Shown here piece after piece: positions 29,869 to 39,225 of a stretch of DNA of 64,000 bases. Position 1 is the stretch's first letter. Each line of letters starts with the position of its first letter. The translations under genes and the position numbers were made by a program. Origin of the DNA: an uncultured Acinetobacter sp. (GTDB lineage Bacteria; Pseudomonadota; Gammaproteobacteria; Pseudomonadales; Moraxellaceae); contig NZ_CANLSL010000003.1 in NCBI RefSeq assembly GCF_947493735.1, forward strand, positions 82,903-146,902, read 5' to 3'. The notes below the pieces were generated by a model. The model made no database searches. It was not told the origin of the DNA and saw only the letters and a list, made by a program, of their open reading frames with translations.

Positions 29869-30058
29869 GATATTGTCCATCGATCCAGAAAAACACATTC
29901 AAACTTATAATAGAGTACAATCTATCACACGTTTTTACGTAAAAAAACAAAAAATATTGTAAATAATCACATTTGAATGCAGTTGTTACACTTTTCACTA
30001 TCGACCTCGCAATATCTCTGATACAACTTTAAGTGATATTTTTAGCAACCAATTTTTT

Positions 30059-31444
30059 ATGCACGACCTGATCATCATTGGCGCTGGTTCAGCAGGAATG
30101 AGTGCCTACAAAGAAGCGCTCAAACATACACATAACATCCGCCTGATTAATGACGGTGCATGGGATACTACATGTGCTCGTGTTGGCTGTATGCCGAGTA
30201 AGATTTTGATTTCGACGGCAAATCGACTGCATGGCGCAAACCATGCCAATCATGTCGGACTAAATCTACAAATCGAAGCCGATACCAGTCGAGTCATGGC
30301 ACACGTACAAGCACTTCGTGATCGTTTTACTCGCTCGGTAATTCGAGATGTAGACTCTTGGAATCCTGAACATAAAATTTCAGGGCAAGCCAAATTCATA
30401 AATACCAATACAGTTGAAGTGAATGGTGAACAATTACAAGCCAAGGCGTTTATTCTTGCCGTCGGGTCGACACCACGCTTCGATCAAGACGATCAAAAAG
30501 CATTGGGCGATCGATTGATTAGCACCGATGATATTTTTGAATTGCCCGATTTGCCTAAGCGACTGGCGGTGATTGGTAGTGGTGCGATAGCCATTGAATT
30601 ATCGCAAGCGATGCACAATCTTGGTGTCGAAGTCACTACATTTGCACGTAGCCGTAAGGTTGGGATTCTATCTTCCAAGAACTTACAAGAAATTGCTCAA
30701 GCTCATATCAGTCAAAATCTAAATATCTTATTTGAAACGCTACCCACGTCGATGTCCCGAGATGGCGATCAAGTGACGATTGAATATCAAGATCAAAATG
30801 GGCAAAGCCAATCCATTCAAGTCGATTATGTACTCAGTGCAACAGGACGGAATTCATTGCTTAGCACTTTGGATTTGCACAATGTCGATACGAATTTTCA
30901 AGAGTTTAAAAAATTACCAATCAATAATGATACCAAGCAGCTTGGCGATTATCCGATCTTTGTGGTTGGTGATGCTTATAGTAAAAATCCAATTCAACAT
31001 GTAGCCGCTTATACAGGCAAACATGTGGTGAAAAACTGTTTAAATTATCCTGAAGTAAAAGCTCTTCCTCCTCTATCTCCATTGGCGATTATATTTAGCA
31101 ATCCACAAATGGCGATTGCAGGTCAGTCGAAAAAAGAACTAGAGCAACAAAACTTTGAATTCATCACTGGATTTCAATCTTTTGAAAAGCAAGGTCGGGC
31201 ACTGACTTTGGGTAAAAACTATGGCGCAATCGAAGTCTACATTGAGCAATCTTCACAGCGTTTACTCGGTGCGGAAATGTTCATGAATTCTGCGGAGCAT
31301 CTTGCACATATGTTGTCTTGGATGATTGCCGAGCAAGTGACATTAGAAGATATTCTTGATCGTCCTTATTATCACCCAACTTTAGAAGAAGGTATACGCT
31401 CAGCTTTAAAGCATGCACGAAGACAGCTCCGTGAGAATGGCTAA
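30059..31444 (+). CDS. FAD-dependent pyridine nucleotide-disulfide oxidoreductase (dihydrolipoyl dehydrogenase-like)
   Basis: A 461-residue class I flavoprotein disulfide reductase. N-terminal IIGAGSAGMSAY binds FAD; the redox pair is Cys39/Cys44 in CARVGCMPSK; IGSGAIAIEL binds NAD(P)H; VVGDAY is the second FAD block; the C-terminal YHPTLEEGI holds the catalytic His-Glu dyad region. CARVGCMPSK differs from the CLNVGCIPSK of pyruvate dehydrogenase E3, and no acyltransferase genes are nearby, so this is probably a stand-alone reductase with unknown partner. No good ribosome site is visible before the ATG, which may reflect a leader-poor mRNA. Confidence 0.9.
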   Translation: MHDLIIIGAGSAGMSAYKEALKHTHNIRLINDGAWDTTCARVGCMPSKILISTANRLHGANHANHVGLNLQIEADTSRVMAHVQALRDRFTRSVIRDVDSWNPEHKISGQAKFINTNTVEVNGEQLQAKAFILAVGSTPRFDQDDQKALGDRLISTDDIFELPDLPKRLAVIGSGAIAIELSQAMHNLGVEVTTFARSRKVGILSSKNLQEIAQAHISQNLNILFETLPTSMSRDGDQVTIEYQDQNGQSQSIQVDYVLSATGRNSLLSTLDLHNVDTNFQEFKKLPINNDTKQLGDYPIFVVGDAYSKNPIQHVAAYTGKHVVKNCLNYPEVKALPPLSPLAIIFSNPQMAIAGQSKKELEQQNFEFITGFQSFEKQGRALTLGKNYGAIEVYIEQSSQRLLGAEMFMNSAEHLAHMLSWMIAEQVTLEDILDRPYYHPTLEEGIRSALKHARRQLRENG

Positions 31445-31515
31445 ATTATGGCAATTTTCTACATGGAAAAGCGTCGATCTATGTTATTTTGATGAACAAA
31501 TAAATTGATACGTAT

Positions 31516-32058
31516 ATGCAAATGATGTTTTCGCCAGTTTTAAAAGTATTTTTTATTGTTAGCTTGATCACGATTTTTACCTCAGGCTGTAGTACGCTTG
31601 GTGGTAATGCTCAACAAAAAAGTCAGAAATTGGCACAAGGCATTACTCAAGCTTATGCTGTTAGCCCGAATACCGCACAGCGCATTTCACCTTATATTAT
31701 TGAGGGTTCAGAAAAGCACGATGTTGATCCAATTTTAATTGCGGCAATCATTCAACAAGAATCAAGCTACCGAGCAAATGCGAAATCGTCAGGTGGCGCT
31801 GTCGGCTTGATGCAAGTCATTCCGAGCTATTGGCGTGCAACCTGTGGAAGCAATCTCTATGATGAGCGTACCAATGTACTTTGTGGCAGTTATATTTTAG
31901 CGGACTATCATGACAAAGCAGGCAGTTGGAAAAAAGCGATCGCATATTACAACGTCGGACCCGCAGGCTATGAACGAAGCTTTTGGACACGCTGGAAAGT
32001 GCGAAAATATGTAAAATCCGTGAAGAATTTTGAGAAAAAACTTAAGGACGAACTGTGA
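31516..32058 (+). CDS. Lytic transglycosylase, lipoprotein
   Basis: A 180-residue SLT-domain enzyme that cleaves peptidoglycan glycan strands. The signal peptide has lipobox TSGC (Cys25). Glu82 in IIQQESSYR is the probable catalytic acid; GAVGLMQVIPSYW and AYYNVGPAG are conserved SLT motifs. The short size with a single SLT domain resembles EmtA-like or other minimal enzymes. It ends 2 bases from the converging ogt stop. Located 70 bases after the flavoprotein gene on the same strand. Confidence 0.9.
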   Translation: MQMMFSPVLKVFFIVSLITIFTSGCSTLGGNAQQKSQKLAQGITQAYAVSPNTAQRISPYIIEGSEKHDVDPILIAAIIQQESSYRANAKSSGGAVGLMQVIPSYWRATCGSNLYDERTNVLCGSYILADYHDKAGSWKKAIAYYNVGPAGYERSFWTRWKVRKYVKSVKNFEKKLKDEL

Positions 32059-32060
32059 GT

Positions 32061-32090
32061 TTAGAACAATCTCTGCTGAGATTGTTCTAA
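32061..32090. repeat. Perfect 13-bp inverted repeat at the ogt 3' end
   Basis: TTAGAACAATCTC-TGCT-GAGATTGTTCTAA. It includes the ogt stop codon and begins 3 bases past the converging transglycosylase stop. No T run follows on either strand. Confidence 0.8.
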
Positions 32091-32570
32091 GGAAAGTAAT
32101 TTCTGTTTATTGCCTAGCCCACCTGCAAATCCCGTCAGACTGCCATTTGCGCCAATTACTCGATGACACGGTGCGATAATCGAGATGGGATTTTTACCAT
32201 TGGCAGCGCCAACGGCACGCACTGCTTTCGGATTATTCAATATTTCTGCAATCTGTAAATAACTGCGTGTTTCACCAAAGGGGATCTTGAGTAATTCTGC
32301 CCAGACGGCTTTTTGAAAATCTGTGCCATAAAATTCAAGTGCTACATCAAACTGTTTACGCTCACCTTGAAAATATTCGTGTAATTGTTGTGTTGTGAGT
32401 TTTAAGATCGGATGATTTGGCTCGTGTTGCATTTCACCAAGCAACACTCGATTAGGCTTGTCCGCTTCCCACAATACTGCGACCAAAGCGCTGTCATTGG
32501 CAATCAGCTTGAGCTGTCCAACAGGTGATTCTATCCATTGATAAGACAATTTTGGAAGCGGTGTGAGCAT
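32061..32570 (-). CDS. ogt: Methylated-DNA--protein-cysteine methyltransferase
   Basis: Repairs O6-alkylguanine by transferring the alkyl group to Cys135 in the active-site block IIAPCHRVIG. The preceding IPFGETRSYLQIAEILN, VRAVGAANGKNP and the C-terminal GSLTGFAGGLGNKQKLLSLE are typical of Ogt/AGT. Length of 169 fits an Ogt without the Ada regulatory domain. The last ten codons and the stop are inside a perfect 13-bp inverted repeat. Confidence 0.95.
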   Translation of the reverse strand: MLTPLPKLSYQWIESPVGQLKLIANDSALVAVLWEADKPNRVLLGEMQHEPNHPILKLTTQQLHEYFQGERKQFDVALEFYGTDFQKAVWAELLKIPFGETRSYLQIAEILNNPKAVRAVGAANGKNPISIIAPCHRVIGANGSLTGFAGGLGNKQKLLSLEQSQQRLF

Positions 32571-32611
32571 TTCTGATATTCTATTTACGATGCTTTAAAG
32601 TCTAAAGCAAA

Positions 32612-32640
32612 AATGCTTCAAACGTGGGCTTTGAAGCATT
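32612..32640 (-). terminator. Terminator of the ZnuD-type receptor gene
   Basis: AATGCTTCAAA and TTTGAAGCATT form a perfect 11-bp stem; on the minus strand a T run follows. Confidence 0.8.
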
Positions 32641-32680
32641 TTCTAAACAAATAATTTCACAAGAAGAATATCAAGCGGAA

Positions 32681-34879
32681 TTAAAAGCGGAAACGAATCC
32701 CTGAGGTAAAATTACGTCCCTGTTGTGGAATACTCGACAGATACGAAGCATGATTATAATAATTCTGATCAAACAAGTTATTTGCTTTTAAATAGACTTG
32801 ATAAGACCACGAATCACTTAGCTGTTGCTCATAACTGATGTCAAGATTGACCAGATGATAATCTGGTGTCCTTTTTTCAAAGTCTGCGATACGATCTTGC
32901 TCGAAGCCGTAAATATACTCTAAGCCACCATGAATGCCATCCCCAAATTGTTGAGAGAAATCGTCATCAAAACGCATACCTGCGCGTGTTGCAGGAGTAC
33001 GTGGTAAATCGGAATTGTCCTTAAACTGGGCTTGGACGTGATCGGCAAAAACCTTGCCTCGATATAATGGGCTAAATTGATAGCTGATCTGCCCTTCCGC
33101 ACCGATAAAGTCTGCATCACGTTGTTGATACTCGACCAAACGGAAATTCTCATAGCGATCTAAAGTATTGGCATAAATATAGTCATCGACTTGGTTATAA
33201 AACGCATTCAAGGCAAAACCAAGATCACCCGCATCCACACTCAAGCCAATCTCGATATTGTGCGATTTTTCCTTAACTAAATCTTGGTTGCCAATTTCAT
33301 AAGTATTGGTGGCAAGGTGAACACCATTGGCATAGAGCTCTTGTGCATTTGGCATACGCTCGCCATAGCTATAGGCAATGCTTGCAGCATATTCAGGGGC
33401 GAATTGCCACTTCGCTGATGCAGAGATGGAATATGCAGTATCCTCATAATCTTTTAAACCACTTTCGGTAGCGTCAATCTGTTGTTGTTCTACACGTGCA
33501 CCGACTTCGAAATGCACATCACTCCATTGATAATGCTCAATTAAAAATCCTGCAAGATTTTCGGTGGTGGTTTTAGGTAAAAACGCTTCCTCACCAAGCG
33601 CTTGGAATTCTGAGTTGCTATATTGTGCGCCAAACACTCCTTCCCAACCTGCAAGTGGTACATGCACAAATTCTAAACGTCCATCGTAGCCTTTATTTTT
33701 AAAGGTTGTACTGACTGCACCATCATCAATTTCATCATGTCGATAATCGGTATAGCCTGCACGAGCACGGACGGTTTCAATCCCTGCAAAGGGTTGCTGA
33801 TATTCAGCACGAAAATCAATACGTTTCGATTTCAGATCGACCCACGGTGCATCTTCGTGTACATGTTCTTCATGGTCATGATCGTGGTCTTCACCCTCTT
33901 CTTCATGATCATCATGTGAGCCACAGTGTAAATGCGTACCACGCGGATGACAGCTTTCATATTCATGGCTGTGTCCAGGCAACGCATATTGGTCTTTGCG
34001 CTCGCTATAAGCAACACCTGCATAACCTCGATCACCAATCCACGATAAGCCTATCGTAGCATTTTGCCCTTCACTCCACGTGCCATCGACACGCTTTTCT
34101 TTTTCACCGTCATGCGTATAGCCAGAAACTGCATAGTCGTCCGCCTCTCGCTTATCCCCTTCTAGGCGTAAGGCAAATTGCTCACCGAAGCCAACGGTAA
34201 TTCCTGCAGCACCGAGCTTTTCATTAGCAACCGTGTTCCCTCGCAAATGCACTTCACCATCCACACCACCCTCAGGCATTTGCGTTGGAATTTTTTCATC
34301 CAAAACATTCACCACACCACCGACTGCACCACCGCCATAGAGCAAAGTTGACGGCCCTCGCAGCACTTCAATTTTCCGAGCCAATGCAGGATCGACCGTT
34401 GAGGCATGATCAGGTGAAATTTGTGAAGCATCCATCACCTCGGATGAATCTGTCAGGACTTTGACCCGTGGTGCAGTTTGCCCACGAATCACAGGACGAC
34501 TCGCCCCTGCACCAAAGTTATCACTGTGAATACCCAACTGACCATTGAGCGCATCACCCAAAGTCGTAGCACCTTGACTCAGCTCTTCTTTTTCAAGAAT
34601 ATTACTGGCTTGCACCAAATCATTTTCACTTTTACTCAATGGGTGTGCTTGTACGGTAATCACTTGCAACTGGTGTACTTGTGGTTTTGATGGATTTAAA
34701 GTTGCGCCTTTTATTGTGGTGTCTTTTGTCGTTGTTACTTTTTGTGATTCCTGAACTGTCGCTTCGGTATCGACGGTTTCCACATGATCAACTTCTACAC
34801 GATCGACTTCTGCATGAACGATGCTACTGAATAAAATGGCTGATATTGCAAGACTTAACGGTGTATATGCCACACGCAT
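32681..34879 (-). CDS. znuD: TonB-dependent receptor, ZnuD-type (zinc uptake)
   Basis: A 732-residue outer-membrane receptor. After the signal (cleavage likely near VHAEV) there is a Val/Thr/Glu-rich N-terminal stretch, a TonB-box-like HQLQVITVQA, the plug domain (about 90-200, with RPVIRGQTAPRVKVL and LYGGGAVGGVVNV) and a 22-strand barrel ending FTSGIRFRF. An extracellular loop at about 303-342 holds twelve His and two Cys, as in neisserial ZnuD, pointing to zinc. A 16-bp palindrome 35 bases upstream of the start is a candidate Zur operator, consistent with induction on zinc starvation. Zinc specificity is inference from the loop and operator. Single gene with its own terminator. Confidence 0.88.
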   Translation of the reverse strand: MRVAYTPLSLAISAILFSSIVHAEVDRVEVDHVETVDTEATVQESQKVTTTKDTTIKGATLNPSKPQVHQLQVITVQAHPLSKSENDLVQASNILEKEELSQGATTLGDALNGQLGIHSDNFGAGASRPVIRGQTAPRVKVLTDSSEVMDASQISPDHASTVDPALARKIEVLRGPSTLLYGGGAVGGVVNVLDEKIPTQMPEGGVDGEVHLRGNTVANEKLGAAGITVGFGEQFALRLEGDKREADDYAVSGYTHDGEKEKRVDGTWSEGQNATIGLSWIGDRGYAGVAYSERKDQYALPGHSHEYESCHPRGTHLHCGSHDDHEEEGEDHDHDHEEHVHEDAPWVDLKSKRIDFRAEYQQPFAGIETVRARAGYTDYRHDEIDDGAVSTTFKNKGYDGRLEFVHVPLAGWEGVFGAQYSNSEFQALGEEAFLPKTTTENLAGFLIEHYQWSDVHFEVGARVEQQQIDATESGLKDYEDTAYSISASAKWQFAPEYAASIAYSYGERMPNAQELYANGVHLATNTYEIGNQDLVKEKSHNIEIGLSVDAGDLGFALNAFYNQVDDYIYANTLDRYENFRLVEYQQRDADFIGAEGQISYQFSPLYRGKVFADHVQAQFKDNSDLPRTPATRAGMRFDDDFSQQFGDGIHGGLEYIYGFEQDRIADFEKRTPDYHLVNLDISYEQQLSDSWSYQVYLKANNLFDQNYYNHASYLSSIPQQGRNFTSGIRFRF

Positions 34880-34913
34880 GATGATTCCCCAAAATGATAT
34901 TGTTAAATTATTG

Positions 34914-34929
34914 TTATGTTATAACATAA
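34914..34929 (-). promoter_or_regulatory. Candidate Zur operator upstream of znuD
   Basis: Perfect 16-bp palindrome TTATGTTATAACATAA. The TGTTATAACA core resembles Zur sites although its half-site spacing is shorter than the E. coli consensus as I remember it. Position just upstream of the znuD start fits a repressor site. Confidence 0.5.
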
Positions 34930-35162
34930 ATTCACTTTCACAACTTATTTTTATTTATGCTGATTTTAATTGTTGAAAATTTCATCAAAATAATCCGCCC
35001 GATAAATCATTCTGAAAATTTACCGCAATTCTAAGCAACTCAGACAATCTCGACTTGAGCCAAAGCACACAAATAGGCATAATCGCTAGTTCACAGGCGG
35101 TACGCTGTTTACGTATGCGCCGCAACACCCAATATAGTTTGGAAAATAGGTTTAGAAATAAC

Positions 35163-36947
35163 ATGATGCGAACTCATTACTGCGGTTCTTTGACAGAAGC
35201 GCAAATCGATCTAACCGTAACACTTTGCGGTTGGGTACATCGTCGCCGTGACCACGGTGGGGTAATTTTCTTAGATATGCGTGACCGTGATGGTCTAGTG
35301 CAAGTGGTGATCGACCCTGACACCCCTGAAGCATTTGCGACAGCGGATAAAGCACGCTCAGAGTTCGTGTTAAAGATTACAGGTCGTGTGCGTCGTCGTT
35401 ACGAAGGCACAGAAAATGCCAATATGGTCAGCGGTCAAATCGAAGTGTTGGGCAAAGACATTGAAGTGCTTGCACAGTCTGAAACACCGCCATTCCCATT
35501 AAATGATGAAAATACTAATATTTCAGAAGAAATTCGTTTGAAATACCGTTTCTTGGATATTCGCCGTCCAGAAATGTTAGAGCGCTTACGTTTCCGTTCT
35601 AAACTCACCAACTTGATTCGTAACTATTTCGAAGACAATGGTTTCTTAGACGTTGAAACGCCGATTTTGACACGTGCAACTCCTGAAGGTGCACGTGACT
35701 ATCTTGTGCCGAGCCGTGTTTCAAATGGTAGCTTCTATGCGCTTCCACAATCTCCACAGTTGTTCAAACAATTGTTAATGGTTGGTGGTATTGATCGTTA
35801 CTACCAAATCGCAAAATGTTTCCGTGATGAAGATTTACGTGCCGATCGTCAGCCTGAATTTACCCAAATCGACGTTGAAACATCGTTCATGAGTGACGAT
35901 GACATCATGGATTTAATGGAAACATTAACCGTGAAGATGTTCAAAGAACTTCTTAACGTGAATTTCGACAAATTCCCACGCATGACATATAACGATGCGA
36001 TGCGTGACTATGCATCTGACAAACCAGATATGCGTATTCCATTGAAATTGGTTGACGTTGCAGACTTGATGCAAGACGTTGAATTCAAAGTCTTCGCAGG
36101 TCCTGCCAAAGATCCTAAAGGTCGTATCGTGGCTTTACGTGTACCGGGCGCAGGCTCATTGCCACGTTCTGCAATTGATGAATACACCAAATTCGTTGGC
36201 ATTTACGGCGCACGTGGTTTGGCATACATCAAAGTCAACGAACTTGAAAAAGGCATCGAAGGCTTACAATCTCCAATCGTAAAATTCATCGAGCCAATCG
36301 TACTTGATCTATTAAAACGTGTTGGCGCTGAAAATGGCGACATCGTATTCTTCGGTGCGGACAAAGCCAAAGTTGTCAATGATGCGATGGGTGCACTTCG
36401 TGTCAAGATCGGTCATGACTTAAACCTTGCGACATGCGAGTGGGCACCGCTTTGGGTGGTTGACTTCCCAATGTTTGAAGAAACTGATGATGGCAAATGG
36501 ACGTCTGTGCATCACCCTTTCACCTTGCCAAAATCAACGGTTGAAGAAGTGAAGAACAATCCAGGTGAAGCGCTTTCAGTGGCTTACGATATGGTATTGA
36601 ACGGTACTGAAATCGGTGGTGGTTCGCTTCGTATTTATACTTTAGAGATGCAAAAAGCAATTTTTGAAGCCTTAGGTATTGGTGAGGAAGAAGCCGAAGA
36701 AAAATTCAGCTTCTTACTCAATGCGCTACGTTATGGTGCGCCGCCGCATGGTGGCTTGGCATTCGGTCTAGACCGTCTAGTGATGCTCATGACAGGTGGT
36801 TCGTCTATTCGTGACGTGATTGCATTCCCGAAAACCAAGACTGCTGAATGTCCATTGACGCAAGCGCCTGCACCAGTTGAAAGTAATCAACTGCGTGACT
36901 TAGGTATTCGCTTACGTGAACAACCGAAGAAAGAAGATCAGGCTTAA
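35163..36947 (+). CDS. aspS: Aspartyl-tRNA synthetase
   Basis: Class II synthetase charging tRNA-Asp. The anticodon-binding OB fold ([21 protein letters not shown]) is followed by the catalytic core with motif 2 ([19 protein letters not shown]), the bacterial GAD insertion (about 290-420) and motif 3 ([13 protein letters not shown]). I start at MMRTHYCG (594 residues), the family start; an upstream extension to 35055 has no family counterpart. Divergent from znuD; a strong terminator follows. Confidence 0.97.
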   Translation: MMRTHYCGSLTEAQIDLTVTLCGWVHRRRDHGGVIFLDMRDRDGLVQVVIDPDTPEAFATADKARSEFVLKITGRVRRRYEGTENANMVSGQIEVLGKDIEVLAQSETPPFPLNDENTNISEEIRLKYRFLDIRRPEMLERLRFRSKLTNLIRNYFEDNGFLDVETPILTRATPEGARDYLVPSRVSNGSFYALPQSPQLFKQLLMVGGIDRYYQIAKCFRDEDLRADRQPEFTQIDVETSFMSDDDIMDLMETLTVKMFKELLNVNFDKFPRMTYNDAMRDYASDKPDMRIPLKLVDVADLMQDVEFKVFAGPAKDPKGRIVALRVPGAGSLPRSAIDEYTKFVGIYGARGLAYIKVNELEKGIEGLQSPIVKFIEPIVLDLLKRVGAENGDIVFFGADKAKVVNDAMGALRVKIGHDLNLATCEWAPLWVVDFPMFEETDDGKWTSVHHPFTLPKSTVEEVKNNPGEALSVAYDMVLNGTEIGGGSLRIYTLEMQKAIFEALGIGEEEAEEKFSFLLNALRYGAPPHGGLAFGLDRLVMLMTGGSSIRDVIAFPKTKTAECPLTQAPAPVESNQLRDLGIRLREQPKKEDQA

Positions 36948-36972
36948 TTGATATAGTCTTGATTTGAACCAT

Positions 36973-37005
36973 AAAAAAGCCTTGCAATTGCAAGGCTTCT
37001 TTTTT
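36973..37005. terminator. Intrinsic terminator of aspS (bidirectional)
   Basis: AGCCTTGCAATTGCAAGGCT is a perfect palindrome with A and T runs on its sides. It lies between aspS and the converging lipoprotein gene. Confidence 0.92.
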
Positions 37006-37025
37006 GACAGCTATCTAGTTTTCCG

Positions 37026-37721
37026 TTAATCGAAAATCTCTGCTGCAGCTTGGAATGGTGAAGTGATCACATCAAATGCCACAGCGAATGGCAACAATAC
37101 CAATTTTTTAGCAGGGTTATTGCGACTACTGGCATGTTCCATTTCTTTTTTATTGGTATAGATCGACACGTGATACGGCTTACTCAATTGCTTGAGATTT
37201 GAGTTTAGACGATCGAAGTTCTTTGCTTGCGGGTAAGTCACACCACTGAGCGGAATTTCAAAACAAAAGCGCTGTGCATTCATTTGCTTATCACTATAGC
37301 TACTGCACTCTTTGGCATCATTTTCAATAAAGAAGTTTAAATCGCTCTTGCTAATATCTTCTCTCAATGCCACATAGCTCAGCTCTAAAACCCCTGTAAA
37401 GGTGCCATCATTTTTTTCAGAATAAAAATCTAACCCTCTACTTACCTTTATATTTTTAGGATTTAAACGGCTTAATACTGTGACAAAGTTCTTCCCACCG
37501 CTTGTCAGCACATAGCTATATTGTTGACCAACGATGACCACATTATCATTCGGCATATCTCGTATTGGCTTGGCAGGTTGCGCAAAAGCCACAACGGTAT
37601 CTTGTAGCAAAGTTTCACGTACTGTCTTTTCGTAGCTACGCCCTGTATCTCGCATTAAAGTTGAGGTCGCACATCCCATACAACTCAGTGCCAAAGCAAA
37701 AATTGTTAAACTTTTCTTCAT
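37026..37721 (-). CDS. Lipoprotein of unknown function
   Basis: A 231-residue preprotein; MKKSLTIFALALSCMGC ends in lipobox CMGC-type (Cys17) and gives a mature lipoprotein with no family I recognise. The middle has beta-strand character (NVVIVGQQYSYVLTSGG, FTGVLELSYVALRED) and the end (KKLVLLPFAVAFDVITSPFQAAAEIF) is hydrophobic. An AGGAG is 8 bases from the ATG, so the longer frame reaching into the upstream tandem repeats is rejected. The 5' leader begins within a 19-bp tandem repeat array. Confidence 0.8.
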   Translation of the reverse strand: MKKSLTIFALALSCMGCATSTLMRDTGRSYEKTVRETLLQDTVVAFAQPAKPIRDMPNDNVVIVGQQYSYVLTSGGKNFVTVLSRLNPKNIKVSRGLDFYSEKNDGTFTGVLELSYVALREDISKSDLNFFIENDAKECSSYSDKQMNAQRFCFEIPLSGVTYPQAKNFDRLNSNLKQLSKPYHVSIYTNKKEMEHASSRNNPAKKLVLLPFAVAFDVITSPFQAAAEIFD

Positions 37722-37739
37722 GTTGAAACTCCTGACTTT

Positions 37740-37826
37740 ATTTTCAATTCCATAACTTATTTTCAATTCCATAACTTATTTTCAATTCCATAACTTATTT
37801 TCAATTCCGTAACTTATTTTCAATTT
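37740..37826. repeat. 19-bp tandem repeat, about 4.5 copies
   Basis: Unit ATTTTCAATTCCATAACTT. Copies start at 37740, 37759, 37778 and 37797; the fourth has one change (CCGTAA) and a partial fifth begins at 37816. The array lies 18 to 105 bases upstream of the lipoprotein start, where a promoter or leader would be. Confidence 0.95.
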
Positions 37827-38003
37827 ATTACATCAATATAGCAAAACAGCTTTTGTTTCAGAAGTACATTGTTACAATGCTACATTCTGTATTTAAATAT
37901 ATTTCTTGAATATATAAAAAGCCTTTAGGCTCTGAATTTAAACAGTTTTTTTTGAGAAGATTTTTTAACAACAAGCTGAAATATCAGCAGACCCTCAGGA
38001 CAC

Positions 38004-38819
38004 ATGATGAAAAATATTATGTCTAACACACCAAAATTCCCACAATGGACAAAATGGCTACCCATTGCCATTCCTGTTTTTATCCTACTTTTTTCTGCGA
38101 TCTATACCGTTCAAGCAGGCTCTCGAAAAGTCGTCATGCGCTTTGGTGAGGCCATTGGAGTTAGCGGCGAAGGTGTACATCTCAAGATTCCATTTATTGA
38201 CTCGACACGTACTGTCGATATCAAAACACAAAAAGTTGCTACACCAACGACTGCGGCGAGTGCTGACTTACAAAATGTACAAACCGAAGTGTCGCTGAAC
38301 TACCGCTTGGATAAAGATAAATTGATTCCGATTATTCGAAATACTGGGCTTGATGTCGATGAAAAGATTATCGCACCTCGTATCCATGAAACGGTGAAAA
38401 GCGTTACTGCAAAATTCACAGCGGAGAAACTACTGACAGAACGCCCTATCGTCAAAGCGAATATTGATCGAAGCATGCGTGAATCCTTGAGTAAATATCA
38501 CATCATCGTCGAAGATGTACAGCTGACCGATTTTCGTTTTTCTCGGGAGTTTGATGCTGCAATTGAAGCCAAGCAAACCGAAGTACAGCGCACACTGAAA
38601 GCAAAAAACATTCTTGAACGTACCAAGATTGAAGCCGAACAACGTATTACTCAAGCCGAAGGTGAGGCTGAGGCGATTCGTATTCAAGCCGAAGCGATCC
38701 GTGCGCAAGGTGGTCGTGAGTATGTCAACCTCAAAGCCATTGAAAAATGGGATGGACGCTTGCCGACCTATGCAGGTGGCGATGCCGTACCGATGATTAA
38801 TATTGAGAATATTAAATAA
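38004..38819 (+). CDS. SPFH/prohibitin-family membrane protein
   Basis: A 271-residue protein with one N-terminal membrane helix (WLPIAIPVFILLFSAIYTV), an SPFH/PHB domain (about 40-200: SRKVVMRFGEAIGVSGEGVHLKIPF) and a coiled-coil EA-rich tail (AEQRITQAEGEAEAIRIQAEAI). It belongs with prohibitin/HflC-type scaffolds that organise membrane proteases or microdomains. No NfeD or HflK gene is adjacent. The AGGA is 3 bases from the first ATG and 6 from the second (38007), so the latter may be the true start. Confidence 0.9.
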   Translation: MMKNIMSNTPKFPQWTKWLPIAIPVFILLFSAIYTVQAGSRKVVMRFGEAIGVSGEGVHLKIPFIDSTRTVDIKTQKVATPTTAASADLQNVQTEVSLNYRLDKDKLIPIIRNTGLDVDEKIIAPRIHETVKSVTAKFTAEKLLTERPIVKANIDRSMRESLSKYHIIVEDVQLTDFRFSREFDAAIEAKQTEVQRTLKAKNILERTKIEAEQRITQAEGEAEAIRIQAEAIRAQGGREYVNLKAIEKWDGRLPTYAGGDAVPMINIENIK

Positions 38820-38842
38820 GTTCTTTTTGAAACGTGATACAT

Positions 38843-38880
38843 AAAAAAACCGAGTGCATTCATCACTCGGTTTTTCTTTT
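38843..38880. terminator. Bidirectional terminator, left of TA pair
   Basis: CCGAGTG...CACTCGG flanked by A and T runs. Near-duplicate of the terminator at 39560. Confidence 0.9.
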
Positions 38881-38895
38881 TTATCCATTTCAATG

Positions 38896-39168
38896 TTATC
38901 GCTTTAAATCTCGATAAAAGTTCTCATGGCTACCTAGCTTGAGCAAATACAGCGTAATGCTCAACTCATCGACTGAATAAGCCAGCAAAACCAGTTGCTT
39001 ATCCATTTTGAATTTATAGACCGATACTCCAGCCAAGTCGCCAACTTTTGCGATACCAATCGTTGGGTTCGTACAGATCGCCCGAACTGCATGATCTACA
39101 TCATGTTTTTGTTGTTTGGTAAGTTTCTTAACAGTACGTTCAAATAATGGTGATTGTTGTATATTCAT
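38896..39168 (-). CDS. RelE/ParE-family toxin
   Basis: A 90-residue basic protein. FERTVKKLTKQQKHDVDHAVRAI is the N-terminal helical pair, VGDLAGVSVYKFKMDKQLVLLAYSV the central sheet, and LLKLGSHENFYRDLKR the C-terminal strand typical of RelE/ParE folds. The RelE mRNase versus ParE gyrase activity cannot be decided; the GSHENFYRDLKR end resembles RelE/YafQ. It is downstream of the antitoxin with a 57-base gap, longer than usual for a translationally coupled pair. Confidence 0.85.
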   Translation of the reverse strand: MNIQQSPLFERTVKKLTKQQKHDVDHAVRAICTNPTIGIAKVGDLAGVSVYKFKMDKQLVLLAYSVDELSITLYLLKLGSHENFYRDLKR

Positions 39169-39225
39169 TTTTGATCATTAACTGAATTGGTTTTATTGAA
39201 ATTGTTTTGAAAATGGATACATCAC

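Noticed and set aside
33847..34059. His-rich plus-strand frames around 33.7-34.1 kb
   Set aside because: Their His content only mirrors the His/Asp-rich loop of znuD on the opposite strand.
37722..37772. Extended lipoprotein start inside the tandem repeat
   Set aside because: The longer form would put 17 charged residues before the signal peptide, and an AGGAG sits at good spacing before 37721.
37740..37826. Possible CRISPR array
   Set aside because: The 19-bp units are directly contiguous with no spacers and no cas genes are present; it is a simple tandem repeat.
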